Positions 43,901 through 52,902 of a stretch of DNA of 64,000 nucleotides are shown piece by piece. The stretch is from an uncultured Paracoccaceae bacterium. GTDB taxonomy: Bacteria; Pseudomonadota; Alphaproteobacteria; Rhodobacterales; Rhodobacteraceae. Each line of letters starts with the position of its first letter. The stretch's first letter is position 1. The notes under the pieces were generated by a model. That model was not told the DNA's origin. It searched no databases and saw only the letters and a program-made list of their open reading frames with translations. The stretch spans positions 248,001 through 312,000 of the forward strand of contig CANLQO010000001.1 of assembly GCA_947493335.1 (NCBI GenBank), in the 5' to 3' direction. The translations under genes were made by a program, and so were the position numbers.

Positions 43901-45522
43901 TGCGCGATGCCAATGGCCAGATCGGTGGTGGTGCCGGACATCAGCACGTCATACTGCCCGTCCAGTGGGCTGATCATCGGGATGATGGTCAGGTCCGCCG
44001 CCCCGGCAAGACCCGGCTGCCCCACAAGGGTGGCAAACCGGCTGAGCGCTTCTGCAGACAGGATCACGTTGGCCTGTGTGCGCAGGTTGTCCTCTGGCGT
44101 GGCGATCACGGCATCAGCGCGCAGCTCTATCCCCGGACCGGTCAGAGTGAGCTGGCTAATCTCTGTCGGGATACCTTCCTGATAGGCCAGCGTAAGCTGG
44201 CCGGTCACGGCTTCGCCGAAGGCCTCTGCTGCGCCCGCGTCGTCCAGTTCGACGCCCTCGGCTCCGTAGTTCAGATCGGCAGTGACCTGACCAATGGCGG
44301 TACCGGTGCCTGCGATGATCTGTCCGCCGCCGCCCAGGTTGATCTGGCTGACAAAAAGACCCGGGCGGTCGAAGCCCACGATATCAAAGGCCGCCGTCCA
44401 GTCATCAGACACGGCGCGGTCATAGCCGATATTCAGGTTGACCCGGTCGACATAGGTCTTTGGACCAGCAAGTGGCAGCAAGACGATGTCTCCGTCCGCG
44501 CTGGCAATTGCACCATCAAGCGATAATTGCGTGGGCCAACCGCCGGGGCCGATTGCGGCGCTGCCGGTCAGGCGCAACTTGTCTGCGCGCAGATCAAGCG
44601 ATGAGAGATTGAAACCGCCTGCTTCGCTTTGGGTGCCTTCGGCGATCAGGGCGACGTCGGTGCCAAAGAAGTCCTGATAGTCAGGCGCCAGAAGCGGTGC
44701 GATGTTGCCTCCGATATCCAGACCAAAGCGGCTTTCGCCGTCCTCGGTGGCGGTCAGGGTGAAATCACCCTGCACGCGGGGCTGCCCTTCGGTTGCGAGC
44801 GCCAACGTGGCGGCAAAATCGTTAAGCGGGCCGTCGCCATCAAGCTTGAGGTCAAGATCAGGCTGGCCGGGCAGGTCAATCAGCTTGGCCACAATTCCCT
44901 GCGGGCCCTCGGTCAGGTCCAGCTTCAAGGTCAGCGCGCGCGTTTCGTTGACGAAAGCACCGTTGACATCAAAGGTGCCTGTCTTTCCGTCCAGACGCTG
45001 CGCGGTGATATTGGCGCTGCCTTCACCGCCCGCGAGGCCCGCAGCACCTGAAACGGCAAAGGCCAGTGGTTCACCCAAGAAACTTTCGCCCAACTCAATG
45101 CGGTCAATCGCCAGTTGGTCCAATTGGATGCTCACCGGCAATTCAGGCAGGGCGAAGGGGGTGGCCTCTGCCGCCGGTGCCTCAATCCCCGAGGGCAGCG
45201 GCGCACGCGCTACGATGATCCGCTCTGCACTCAGCTCATCGACGTCAATCGCGCCGCGCAGCAGCGCGCTGCGGCTCCAGATCAGGGTGACATTGTCGAG
45301 CGTCAGCCAAACGCCTTCGCTATCGGCAACGGTCAGTTGGGTGATCGTCGCCTCAGAGCTGAGCGCACCTTGAAAGCCCTGAATATTCACGACTCTTTCG
45401 TCGCCCGACAGGTTCTCTTCGATCAGCGTGGTCAGATAGCCCTTATCCTCTTCCGAGGCCTCTTGCGCCCATGCAGAAAGGGGCAGGGTTGCGATCAGGC
45501 TTGCGGCAATCAGATGTCTCAA
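40924..45522 (-). CDS. tamB: Translocation and assembly module subunit TamB
   Basis: A 1532-residue protein with an N-terminal signal anchor (about residues 1-19) and a very long run of beta-helical repeats, the AsmA/bridge-like lipid-transfer architecture of TamB, ending in the DUF490 (TamB) domain (about 1180-1532). The C-terminal VIFGRNISEISPLQAVQLAAAV-type segment and TDVTINSEGDTEINLNLDI pattern are the conserved TamB end. TamB spans the periplasm, helps insertion of some outer-membrane proteins with TamA and is thought to move phospholipids. It overlaps the tamA gene by four bases. Length is normal for alphaproteobacteria. Confidence 0.95.
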   Translation of the reverse strand: MRHLIAASLIATLPLSAWAQEASEEDKGYLTTLIEENLSGDERVVNIQGFQGALSSEATITQLTVADSEGVWLTLDNVTLIWSRSALLRGAIDVDELSAERIIVARAPLPSGIEAPAAEATPFALPELPVSIQLDQLAIDRIELGESFLGEPLAFAVSGAAGLAGGEGSANITAQRLDGKTGTFDVNGAFVNETRALTLKLDLTEGPQGIVAKLIDLPGQPDLDLKLDGDGPLNDFAATLALATEGQPRVQGDFTLTATEDGESRFGLDIGGNIAPLLAPDYQDFFGTDVALIAEGTQSEAGGFNLSSLDLRADKLRLTGSAAIGPGGWPTQLSLDGAIASADGDIVLLPLAGPKTYVDRVNLNIGYDRAVSDDWTAAFDIVGFDRPGLFVSQINLGGGGQIIAGTGTAIGQVTADLNYGAEGVELDDAGAAEAFGEAVTGQLTLAYQEGIPTEISQLTLTGPGIELRADAVIATPEDNLRTQANVILSAEALSRFATLVGQPGLAGAADLTIIPMISPLDGQYDVLMSGTTTDLAIGIAQLDPLLAGEGSLSLQAVRDTTGTRLEGLRIATQEALVTARAALTSAESRGDFGVSINDVRLIEPSLSGPAEVSGTASRDTEGIITFDVAGTGPAAKLSANGTVNPAENGQTVNAAITAAVTDLTRYAAISGQDLGGTAEITARGVLLSDGLRFDADITAVTQDLQTGISQLDPLLDGPGTLSAGIARTGADRFRLTDLVLETAAIDLRADANGGVTGPAEAQLDLTINDAGRLAQGLNGPLDVDLTANRNDVGVLAADLVALGAGSDVRLDATATPAGDLYQLAGTLDADVADLSPFAQLAGRAIDGRVSADISGTALSDLSSFDADLTIGTRDLAIGDAAIDPILSGDGVVQGTASRNAGGTATADLRATLGDTSATLDATATPQGEAFAVAGTLDARVGSLSRYRGIAGLPLSGAVSANLSGSVVTDLSGVDARIDITTDSPAIGNPMVDQLLRGAGSLRAEVQRTASGYAVRNFSAQTPALQASAQIDARDDGTGDARFDARLNDIGPLTGGSLSGPATATGTASRLGSGWGVDVNATGPGGIGAQVGGQVADSGTLNLAVKGNAPLALANSFIEPRRVDGDLSFDIGVNGPPALSSISGRISTAGTRATAPTLGLALEDLTGGVTLAGERAQVDLRGNVGSGGSIAVNGPVTLAAPFNGDLAIDLLGVVLEDPNLYRTTVDGTVGLNGPLAGGARIAGTLNIGQTDVQVPSSGIGALGDLPDVTHIGADGRVRTTLDRAGATTNGNTQSEQSAQGPGYPLDITVNAPNRIFIRGRGLDAELGGTLNIGGTSNAVVPIGQFDLVRGRLDILQQRFDLTEGQATLQGDFLPYLRLVAATETRTGTLVRIIVEGPANAPDVTFQSTPELPQDEVLSQLIFGRNISEISPLQAVQLAAAVGTLAGRGGGGIIDSFRSGIGLDDFDVTTDAEGNAAVRAGKYLTENVYTDVTINSEGDTEINLNLDITSEITAKGTVDADGETSIGVFFERDY

Positions 45523-47306
45523 AACGCTTGCCCAATCCCGATGTAAACTTCGACAGATGAAAACGCATCATCGCCATTTGCCGGTGTGCCGACGTCCAGT
45601 CGGATCGGCCCGATGCCGGTGTTATAGCGTAGGCCAAGACCAAGACCGGAGTGCCAGTCGCCAGCCTCGCCGGGTACCTGCGTCGTCCCGACGTGGCCAA
45701 TATCATAGAACCCCACCAGCCCGATGCTGTCAGTCACGCCGTATCGCGCCTCTAGCTGGGCACCGACAAAAGACAAGCCGCCCGTGGTCGTCGTCTCGGT
45801 GCCGGCCACGGTATCGACGCCAAGTGACTTGTAGCTTTGCCCACGTACCGTGCCGCTGCCGCCTGAGTAGTAAAGAAAATCGGCGGGCGCTTCGGCAATC
45901 TCGGCCCCCAGAACAGTGCCAATCTGCGCCCGCGCCGCAAGGCCGAACTTGTCGTCGTCACCAAAGCTGCGATAGGCGCGCGCATCCACATATAGCCGCC
46001 CGCCACTGGCCCCACCATCAAGCGAGATAAAGGGCGTTGCATCCACGTCGATGTAATAGCCGTTTTGGGCGTTGGTCGGGTTGTCGCGTTTGTCATATGT
46101 GGCCGATAGCGGCAGCGTGAAAAGCGTGTATTCCCGCACGCCAAGGTCTGTTTCCTCCCGTGCGGTCAACAGGCCCAAACCGGCAGAGGCAGTAAGGTCG
46201 TCGGTCAGCTTGCGGGTTGCGATCACCTCAACCGCGGCTTTGTCGAGCAAATAGTCAGGTTCATCCTCGCGGCTCAGCGTGGCATTAACCGAAAGATCGG
46301 TATCGGGTCCATAAATCGCCGGGATCGTCAGGCTGGTGGCGATCCTGTAGTCTGTCCCACCGGTGCCGCCGCCGATGCCGGCCACCTCACCTTCGACCCG
46401 AAGCCGTTCGGCACCGCCCCAGAAATTGCGGTGTAGCCAGAAGGCGGAAACCTTGAGCCCTTCAACTGACGAAAGCTCGATCCCGAAGCCAAAGCGGCGC
46501 GGCAGGCTTTCCACGACCTGAATGTCGATCGGGAGCGTGTCACCGGGGCCAATGCCGTCAAATTCGCGCAGATTGATGCTGTCGAAGGCACCGGTTTCGC
46601 GCAGGCGGCGGGCGGCCTTTTCAAGTTCCGCGGGGGAATAGACCGCGCCTTCCGGCAGACCCGCAATCCGGGTGATCGCGGTGCTGCGCACATCGTCGTT
46701 GCCGCTGACGGTCACCGCGCCGAAGGTCAGGCGCGGACCGGGGGAAAGCGTCACACTTGCGTCAAGCTTGCGCGCGTCGTGTCGCGCAACAATGTCCTGC
46801 CCTGCAACGTCCGCCTTGGCGTGGCCTGCGTCACGCCAGGCGCTGACGCCTGCGACCGTCGCCTGGCGGATCAGATCGGCCCCGGCGTCTTCGCCGGATT
46901 GAAAGCCATCGGGCAATGTCGTGCCCTCAGGCAGGGGGGCGACGCGTGCGCGCCCAAAGGTGAATTTTGGTCCTTTGTCGATGGCAATGGCGATCGTGTC
47001 GATCCGCCCCGGTGCAGCCAATGGAGAGATGTCCGCAGCCTCGCGCCCGTTCACTTTGATCGATACCGTGCCGCCATAATAACCTGCGCTGTACAAGGCC
47101 GTCAGAAGCGCACGGTAATCGGCACGGGCCGCCGCGATATAGTCCTGCGGAGCGGGGTCAGCGTCGGGATCAACGGCCAATGTCAGCGACGCGCCTTCCA
47201 AGAGGCTTGTGATTTGCGGGCCGGTATCGGGGGCCGTCAGGGTGATATCTTGTGCCATGGCCGGACCCGCCAGCATGATCGCCAAAGCCATTCCAACACG
47301 CTTCAT
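45519..47306 (-). CDS. tamA: Outer-membrane translocation module subunit TamA (Omp85 family)
   Basis: A 595-residue Omp85 protein: signal peptide (residues 1-18, ending PAMAQ), three POTRA domains (about 30-285) and a 16-strand barrel (about 290-595) with GLGLRYNTGIGPIRLDV near the end and C-terminal phenylalanine. VRGQSYKSLG holds the Arg of the VRGY/F lid-loop motif seen in Omp85 proteins. It is the outer-membrane partner of TamB, whose gene overlaps its stop by four bases. ATG 47306 gives a clean signal peptide. It is divergent from the M19 dipeptidase-like operon across 178 bases. Confidence 0.95.
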   Translation of the reverse strand: MKRVGMALAIMLAGPAMAQDITLTAPDTGPQITSLLEGASLTLAVDPDADPAPQDYIAAARADYRALLTALYSAGYYGGTVSIKVNGREAADISPLAAPGRIDTIAIAIDKGPKFTFGRARVAPLPEGTTLPDGFQSGEDAGADLIRQATVAGVSAWRDAGHAKADVAGQDIVARHDARKLDASVTLSPGPRLTFGAVTVSGNDDVRSTAITRIAGLPEGAVYSPAELEKAARRLRETGAFDSINLREFDGIGPGDTLPIDIQVVESLPRRFGFGIELSSVEGLKVSAFWLHRNFWGGAERLRVEGEVAGIGGGTGGTDYRIATSLTIPAIYGPDTDLSVNATLSREDEPDYLLDKAAVEVIATRKLTDDLTASAGLGLLTAREETDLGVREYTLFTLPLSATYDKRDNPTNAQNGYYIDVDATPFISLDGGASGGRLYVDARAYRSFGDDDKFGLAARAQIGTVLGAEIAEAPADFLYYSGGSGTVRGQSYKSLGVDTVAGTETTTTGGLSFVGAQLEARYGVTDSIGLVGFYDIGHVGTTQVPGEAGDWHSGLGLGLRYNTGIGPIRLDVGTPANGDDAFSSVEVYIGIGQAF

Positions 47307-47484
47307 CTTGAACCTGCACCCCACCGCCCCGTTTTGTTGGAAACATAGCCTGCACACGGGTAAAGGAAAATGGTTGATCTGTTCACTTTGCGGGGAAACG
47401 CGCATCATCTGGCCCCGCGAATTTCCGGCGCGGTCCGTCGCTTTCGGACTTTGTGGACAGACCAAAACCAGATAGCGTTTCGCC

Positions 47485-48468
47485 ATGGGATTTCTGATCG
47501 ATAATCTGCAATACGCCAACTGGTCCGAGACGATCTTTCGCCAGATGCGCGCCGGACGTGTGGATGCCGTGCATGTCACAATCGCCTACCACGAGACGTT
47601 CCGCGAAATGGTGCTGGAGCTTGAAAAATGGAACCGCTTTTTTGAGCGTTTCCCCGACCTGATCATGCGTGGTCTTTCTGGCGATGATGTGCGGCGGGCG
47701 CGAGAGACCGGGCGCACCGCGATCTTCTTTGGTTTTCAGAATCCCAGCCCGATTGAAGACGACATCGGCCTGATCGAGATTTGTCACCAATTGGGTGCCC
47801 GGTTCATGCAACTGACCTACAACAACCAGTCGCTTCTGGCGACGGGTTGTTATGAGGATGACGACACCGGTCTTACCCGGTTTGGCAAACAGGCCGTTGC
47901 CGAAATGAACCGTGTGGGTCTGGTCGTGGATATGTCGCATTCCGCGGATCGGTCCACGCTTGAAGCCATTGATCATTCCAGCCGCCCGATTGCGATTACG
48001 CATGCCAACCCGGCGTGGTGGCATCCAGCGCGGCGCAACAAGTCCGATGAGGTGCTGCGCGCGCTGACTGGGCGGGGTGGGATGTTGGGGTTTTCGGTCT
48101 ACCCGCATCATCTGGCGGGCGGTGGCGACTGCACGCTCGAAAGCTTTTGCGCGATGATCGCAGAAGCCGCATCGCGCTATGGTGCGGAACACCTTGGGAT
48201 TGGAACCGACCTTTGTCAGGACCAGCCTGACAGCGTGGTCGAATGGATGCGCGTTGGACGCTGGAGCAAGGACATCGACTATGGTGAAGGCTCTGCCGAT
48301 AACGCGGGCTTTCCGCCGATGCCGAAGTGGTTCGGCGACAACCGCGACTTTGGCAATATCCGCACGGGCTTGGTTGACGTTGGCATGACACCGGCAGAGG
48401 TCGATGGAATCATGGGCGATAACTGGTTGCGGTTCTATGACGGAAACTTTGGGCCCGCGGATGCTTGA
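47485..48468 (+). CDS. M19 (renal dipeptidase-like) family protein with altered metal site
   Basis: A 327-residue TIM-barrel protein of peptidase family M19. LVVDMSHSADRSTL, PIAITHANPAWW and GTDLCQD keep the family's two His and one Asp regions. However, the canonical N-terminal H-x-D zinc motif is replaced by LIDNLQYANWSE, and the bridging Glu region reads FFGFQNPSPIEDD. This is the subfamily I remember beside glycine-betaine/dimethylglycine catabolism genes in Pseudomonas (PA5396-like). Whether it is a peptidase is doubtful. It overlaps the following gene by eight bases. Confidence 0.88.
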   Translation: MGFLIDNLQYANWSETIFRQMRAGRVDAVHVTIAYHETFREMVLELEKWNRFFERFPDLIMRGLSGDDVRRARETGRTAIFFGFQNPSPIEDDIGLIEICHQLGARFMQLTYNNQSLLATGCYEDDDTGLTRFGKQAVAEMNRVGLVVDMSHSADRSTLEAIDHSSRPIAITHANPAWWHPARRNKSDEVLRALTGRGGMLGFSVYPHHLAGGGDCTLESFCAMIAEAASRYGAEHLGIGTDLCQDQPDSVVEWMRVGRWSKDIDYGEGSADNAGFPPMPKWFGDNRDFGNIRTGLVDVGMTPAEVDGIMGDNWLRFYDGNFGPADA

Positions 48469-50110
48469 TGATTTCAAAGCGCCGCCACAAGTGCCACTGC
48501 GCCCCCCGGAAGAGGTGATGCGCCTGCGGCGGATGGGCGCGTCTTTTCCAACCCGCTTGTCATTTCTGCGCAGCCTGACACGACGGTTGTCGGCCGAACA
48601 GGTGCAGGTGAAACGCCCGGTCTGGGAGATGTCGAAAGACGGTTTTGGCCATGCCGTCTATACGCTCGATTTTGGCGGTTTCACCTATGCCCTTGTTGCG
48701 GTGTCAACCGATTTGCCCCCCGATCAACGCACCGACCGGGTCATCGCGACGGCCTGGGATACGGCCTATGTCCTTTATGACGGGGTGCCCACCAAGGACG
48801 AGATTGCGCGTCTCGTGCAGGCCGCGCCCAAGCAGGAAGCATCCCGCTACTCAGAGCGTGATCTTGTGCTGAGCCGCGCCAATAAATCGGTCAGGCTTTG
48901 GGCGCATGTGGTTGACGCATTGCGCAGTGGCCAGCAACCGGATCATGATTTGGTGGCGCAAACAGGGTACCTGATGCGCACCACGGCGGTTTACGGAAAT
49001 GGCAAATTTGGGATCGCTGATCGCGCCCGGATCGCTGAGCGTCCGGGGCTGTCGGGTCCATTTGCGGCAGAAATGCTGACCGTTTGGTTGATCCGCGGAT
49101 TCACGCACGATCTGGTGGAACATGTGGGCGGTGCGGCGCTTGATCGCGATCTCAAGCGCCATTTGGGGATTGGCAATTCGACCGGGTTGGGCATGGCGCC
49201 TTTTCTGGTGTCTCATCCGCTTTTGCTGGACGCGTGGATGCAGGTGCGGGAAACCGCGCTTGCGCGGGTGCGCGCCGTTGCGGCGCTGTCGCCGGGGCAA
49301 ATCGAACGGTTTTATGAACTCGTCGCTCGGGCGGCACAGCATCTGGCGGAATGGCAGGTGCCGGATCAGATTGCGGCAGAACGGATTGCCGTGCTCCGCC
49401 GGGAATTTCCTGTCTTTGCAAACTCTTTGACGCCAGAGTTGATGTTGGGCGCGACCCCGATTGATGCCATCATTCGCGCATCTGAGGTCTATTCCATCGA
49501 CTGCCAAGAACTGATTGTGGCACTGTGTCTGGAGCCATTCGGCGACCTGATCGATGAGCTGACCGATTGCATGGCCACACCGTTCCTGCCGCAGATCGAC
49601 CCTGCAATGCCCTGCACCCAACTTGCAGAAATCATCGCGCGCGATTGGGGTTGGGCCTGCGAGATTGACTATGCTGCCCCGTCAGATTGCGCACGGTTCT
49701 GGTATGTCTCAGAGGCGAAGCTGGAACCGCGATTGGGCGACCGCCACACTGAACCCGGTGGCGACCGCGAAAGCCCGCTGGATATCGCGCGACAGGTGCA
49801 GGCGCTTGCGCAGGATCTGGATGGCGCGGGCAATGTGGCGAGCTTTTTACGGGCATTTCCGCAGCACCGATGCGCGGTGCGCCGCGTTCAGACGCTGGCC
49901 CTGCATCCCTATGCTGAAATCCGGGACAATCTGATTGGTGAAGGTTGCCTGCCGATTGATATGTTGCGTTGCAAATTGGCATTCTTCGGCGCGGCGAAGT
50001 TTGACCCGAAATCGGATCGGTGGACGCGGATCACCCTCGCGCAGGGCGCGCCGCTGATGGATGAATTGGACAAGGCAGACGACTGGTGGCTGCCCACATT
50101 TGCAGCATGA
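48461..50110 (+). CDS. Uncharacterised 549-residue protein in the dipeptidase-DUF3726 operon
   Basis: A 549-residue, apparently cytosolic protein I do not recognise. No signal peptide or membrane segment is visible. Residues about 75-200 include an alpha/beta region (VYTLDFGGFTYALVAVSTDLP), followed by a mostly helical middle part. TDLPPDQRTDRVIATAWDT and LMRTTAVYGNGKFGIADR may be conserved patches. The centre has no obvious nucleotide or metal motif. ATG 48461 overlaps the dipeptidase stop by eight bases and its own TGA overlaps the DUF3726 ATG by four, so the three proteins are very likely co-produced. Function is not assigned. Confidence 0.8.
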   Translation: MLDDFKAPPQVPLRPPEEVMRLRRMGASFPTRLSFLRSLTRRLSAEQVQVKRPVWEMSKDGFGHAVYTLDFGGFTYALVAVSTDLPPDQRTDRVIATAWDTAYVLYDGVPTKDEIARLVQAAPKQEASRYSERDLVLSRANKSVRLWAHVVDALRSGQQPDHDLVAQTGYLMRTTAVYGNGKFGIADRARIAERPGLSGPFAAEMLTVWLIRGFTHDLVEHVGGAALDRDLKRHLGIGNSTGLGMAPFLVSHPLLLDAWMQVRETALARVRAVAALSPGQIERFYELVARAAQHLAEWQVPDQIAAERIAVLRREFPVFANSLTPELMLGATPIDAIIRASEVYSIDCQELIVALCLEPFGDLIDELTDCMATPFLPQIDPAMPCTQLAEIIARDWGWACEIDYAAPSDCARFWYVSEAKLEPRLGDRHTEPGGDRESPLDIARQVQALAQDLDGAGNVASFLRAFPQHRCAVRRVQTLALHPYAEIRDNLIGEGCLPIDMLRCKLAFFGAAKFDPKSDRWTRITLAQGAPLMDELDKADDWWLPTFAA

Positions 50111-50625
50111 AACGGTCTCGTAACGAGATTGAGGGCATGGCGCTGAAAGCCGCGCGTGGCGCCGGTGTTCCGCTTGGCCATGCAGAGGATTTCGCGCGTG
50201 CTGCCGGGGTCATGGCGATGCAGGACGAGACGACTTTGTTGTCTCTTGTCAATGCGTTGGACGGTCCTTTTGACGTCACCACAACAGACGATCCGCTTCA
50301 GTTTCATGGCCCGCTGGTCATGGTGGCACCCCTTGCAATCGACGCGCTGCGCAGTGGCACCCAGCGCGTGGTGCTGAATGATGATGGCCCCGCACTTACG
50401 GCCTACTTGCACCTCGTGGCGCAGGACACGGATATGTCAGTGAAAAACGAAGGCGGGGTTCTGACGCTTGGCGGCGGCGAGGTCCCCCGGATTCCAATCC
50501 GGTCCGTGACGGTTCCTGATGCCGTTTGGACCGTGTGGGAGGCCCTTGCCGCCCGAACCTATGTGCCGGAAACGGATGCCTCGCGGTTGTCGGGCGCTGG
50601 TGCGGGCTTGACCGACAATGATTAA
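50107..50625 (+). CDS. DUF3726 domain protein
   Basis: A 172-residue protein of the DUF3726 family: [32 protein letters not shown] at the N-terminus is the diagnostic segment. Members occur in roseobacters and other proteobacteria next to M19-type and betaine-catabolism genes, but have no known activity. The last third is beta-rich. It has no signal peptide. ATG 50107 overlaps the previous stop as ATGA. The TAA interlocks with the truA stop. Confidence 0.85.
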   Translation: MKRSRNEIEGMALKAARGAGVPLGHAEDFARAAGVMAMQDETTLLSLVNALDGPFDVTTTDDPLQFHGPLVMVAPLAIDALRSGTQRVVLNDDGPALTAYLHLVAQDTDMSVKNEGGVLTLGGGEVPRIPIRSVTVPDAVWTVWEALAARTYVPETDASRLSGAGAGLTDND

Positions 50626-51389
50626 GAAAATGGGTCGCTCGGGTAGCTGACGGCGGCAAGGTAAAGACCTTGGGGCGGGCAAACCGGGCCGCAAGCCGCA
50701 CGGTCCTTGGCCGCCAGCGCCGCGCCAACGTCATCCAGGTGCCATGCACCAGCGCCCACCCGCTCTAATGTGCCAACGAAGCTGCGCACCTGATTGTGCA
50801 GAAAGGACCGCGCGCGGACGTGGAAATGAAAGATTTGCCCGTGACTTGCCGGGTGTTCCTCAACCCGCAATTCATCCAGCGTTCGCACGGGGCTATCCGC
50901 TTGACAGATCGAGGATCGAAAGGTCGTAAAATCGTGCCGGCCCAATAGCTGTTTTGCCCCCGCCTGCATCGCGTGAACGTCCAGTGGGTGGCGAACTTGC
51001 CACATCAGACCATCGTCTAACGTCAACGGCGCGCGCCGGGTCGCAAGCTTGAACAGATAGCGGCGTTCGATGGCCGTGAAACGCGCGTGCCAATCGTCAT
51101 CGACCCGCGCGCAGTCAACAATTGCAACGGGCGCTGGCTTCAGGTGGTAGTTCAACGCTTCTGACAGGCGGAACGGCTCCCAGTCCTGTGCGAGATCACA
51201 ATGTGCAACCTGACCGGTTGCGTGCACCCCGGCGTCGGTGCGTCCCGCTGCCGCGATCGTGTGAGATCCGGGCTCCAACTTGGCCAATGCTGCCTCAATC
51301 CCGCCCTGAACAGAGGGCTGATCTTTTTGGCGTTGCCACCCGGCAAAGGGCGCACCATGGTATTCAACTTTGAGGGCATATCGCGGCAT
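50622..51389 (-). CDS. truA: tRNA pseudouridine(38-40) synthase
   Basis: A 255-residue TruA that isomerises uridines 38-40 in the tRNA anticodon arm. [15 protein letters not shown] at residues 48-62 contains the catalytic aspartate, and HDFTTFRS plus [13 protein letters not shown] are family signatures. ATG 51389 fits the family N-terminus [20 protein letters not shown]. It stands alone on the minus strand. The start is 100 bases from the divergent ycjX. Confidence 0.96.
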   Translation of the reverse strand: MPRYALKVEYHGAPFAGWQRQKDQPSVQGGIEAALAKLEPGSHTIAAAGRTDAGVHATGQVAHCDLAQDWEPFRLSEALNYHLKPAPVAIVDCARVDDDWHARFTAIERRYLFKLATRRAPLTLDDGLMWQVRHPLDVHAMQAGAKQLLGRHDFTTFRSSICQADSPVRTLDELRVEEHPASHGQIFHFHVRARSFLHNQVRSFVGTLERVGAGAWHLDDVGAALAAKDRAACGPVCPPQGLYLAAVSYPSDPFS

Positions 51390-51489
51390 GCGCCGGGCTT
51401 AGGGGGAGGATGCGGCGAAATCAATCCCTACCCAAGTCGCCCGCCCAAGCCTATCTAGGGCAGAACATGAGTGCGCAAGGGACAGAAAA

Positions 51490-52902
51490 GTGGTGATTGG
51501 GGCGATTGCAGACGGGATTGCGCGGTCGGTCGAGACAGTGACCGACACCGTGACAGCGCCGTTTTCGGACCCGGTGATCCGCTTGGGCGTCACGGGACTA
51601 AGCCGCGCGGGCAAGACGGTTTTTATCACGGCACTGGTGGCCAACCTGATGAACCGGGGGCGAATGCCGGGCCTGCGGGCTGCTGCATCGGGCGCGATAC
51701 AGACCGCCTATTTGCAGCCGCAGCCTGACGATACGTTGCCGCGTTTTGCCTACGAATCCCATTTGGCGCAACTGACGGCCAAGTCGCCTAGCTGGCCAGA
51801 CGGGACGCGCCATATCTCGGAACTGCGGCTGTCTCTTAAGGTGCAGCCCTCAGGGCTTTTGGGCGGATTTTCAGGTCCGCGCACAGTGCATTTGGATATC
51901 GTCGATTATCCCGGTGAATGGTTGCTGGATCTGGCCCTGCTCGATCTCGACTACGCGGCATGGTCGCGCGCGGCATTGGCCCGCGCCAAGGGGCGTCCGG
52001 GCGGGGACGATTATCTGGCACAGATCAATGGGATTGATGCGCAGAGCGACCTGGATGAGCCCGCCGCACAGGCGCTTTCGGCCAGCTATACGGCCCATTT
52101 GCAGGCGTCGCGTGATGCAGGGTTTTCAGATTGTTCGCCGGGGCGTTTCCTGCTGCCTGGCGACCTTGCCGGGTCGCCGGTGCTAACCTTTGCGCCTTTG
52201 CCCGCTGCGGATTATCCGCGAAAGTCTTTGGGACGGGAATTCGCGCGCAGGTACGAAAGCTACAAGCGCAACGTTGTAAGGCCATTCTTTCGCGATCATT
52301 TTGCGCGCATTGATCGGCAGGTTGTGCTTGTCGATGTGCTGGGCGCGATCCACGCGGGCCCCCCTGCGGTCGACGATCTGCGGCAGGCGATGGCTGATAT
52401 TCTGGGCGCGTTCCGGCCGGGGCGAAACGCCTTTTTGACCCGCATCTTTGCCGGACGTCAGGTGGAAAAGATATTGTTTGCAGCTACAAAGGCCGATCAC
52501 CTACACCACACCCAGCATCCGCAACTGACCGCGATCACCGAGGCATTGTTGCGTGACGCCAAGGACCGTGCCGATTTCGCGGGCGCGCGCACAGCAGCGA
52601 TGTCGATTGCGGCCCTGCGCACGACTGTCGAGGAAACGATTGATCACCGTGACGGGCCTTTGAACGTCGTGCGGGGGCGATTGTTGGAAAATGGTAAGCA
52701 GGCGGCGTTTTATCCCGGTGCCTTGCCCACCGATCCGCAGCACCTTTTGGGGCCAGCGCGGGCTGGCGATCCGAAATGGCTGGATCAGGATTATCAGGTC
52801 ATGCGCTTTGCACCAGCGGCGCTGACCTTGAACCCCGGCGACGGCCCGCCGCATATCCGGCTTGATAAGGCTGCGGAGTTTCTGATCGGGGATCGCTTAT
52901 GA
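51490..52902 (+). CDS. ycjX: YcjX-like P-loop protein (DUF463)
   Basis: A 470-residue NTPase-like protein of the YcjX family, with Walker A GLSRAGKTVF near residues 37-46 and LDIVDYPGEWLLDL as a DxxG/Walker-B-like motif. AAGGGA precedes GTG 51490 at correct spacing. YcjX and its partner YcjF occur together widely, including in phage-shock and heat-shock regulons, but their biochemical role is unclear. Here a GNAT gene is inserted between the partners, with four-base overlaps on both sides. The protein is probably cytosolic or peripheral at the inner membrane. Confidence 0.92.
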   Translation: MVIGAIADGIARSVETVTDTVTAPFSDPVIRLGVTGLSRAGKTVFITALVANLMNRGRMPGLRAAASGAIQTAYLQPQPDDTLPRFAYESHLAQLTAKSPSWPDGTRHISELRLSLKVQPSGLLGGFSGPRTVHLDIVDYPGEWLLDLALLDLDYAAWSRAALARAKGRPGGDDYLAQINGIDAQSDLDEPAAQALSASYTAHLQASRDAGFSDCSPGRFLLPGDLAGSPVLTFAPLPAADYPRKSLGREFARRYESYKRNVVRPFFRDHFARIDRQVVLVDVLGAIHAGPPAVDDLRQAMADILGAFRPGRNAFLTRIFAGRQVEKILFAATKADHLHHTQHPQLTAITEALLRDAKDRADFAGARTAAMSIAALRTTVEETIDHRDGPLNVVRGRLLENGKQAAFYPGALPTDPQHLLGPARAGDPKWLDQDYQVMRFAPAALTLNPGDGPPHIRLDKAAEFLIGDRL

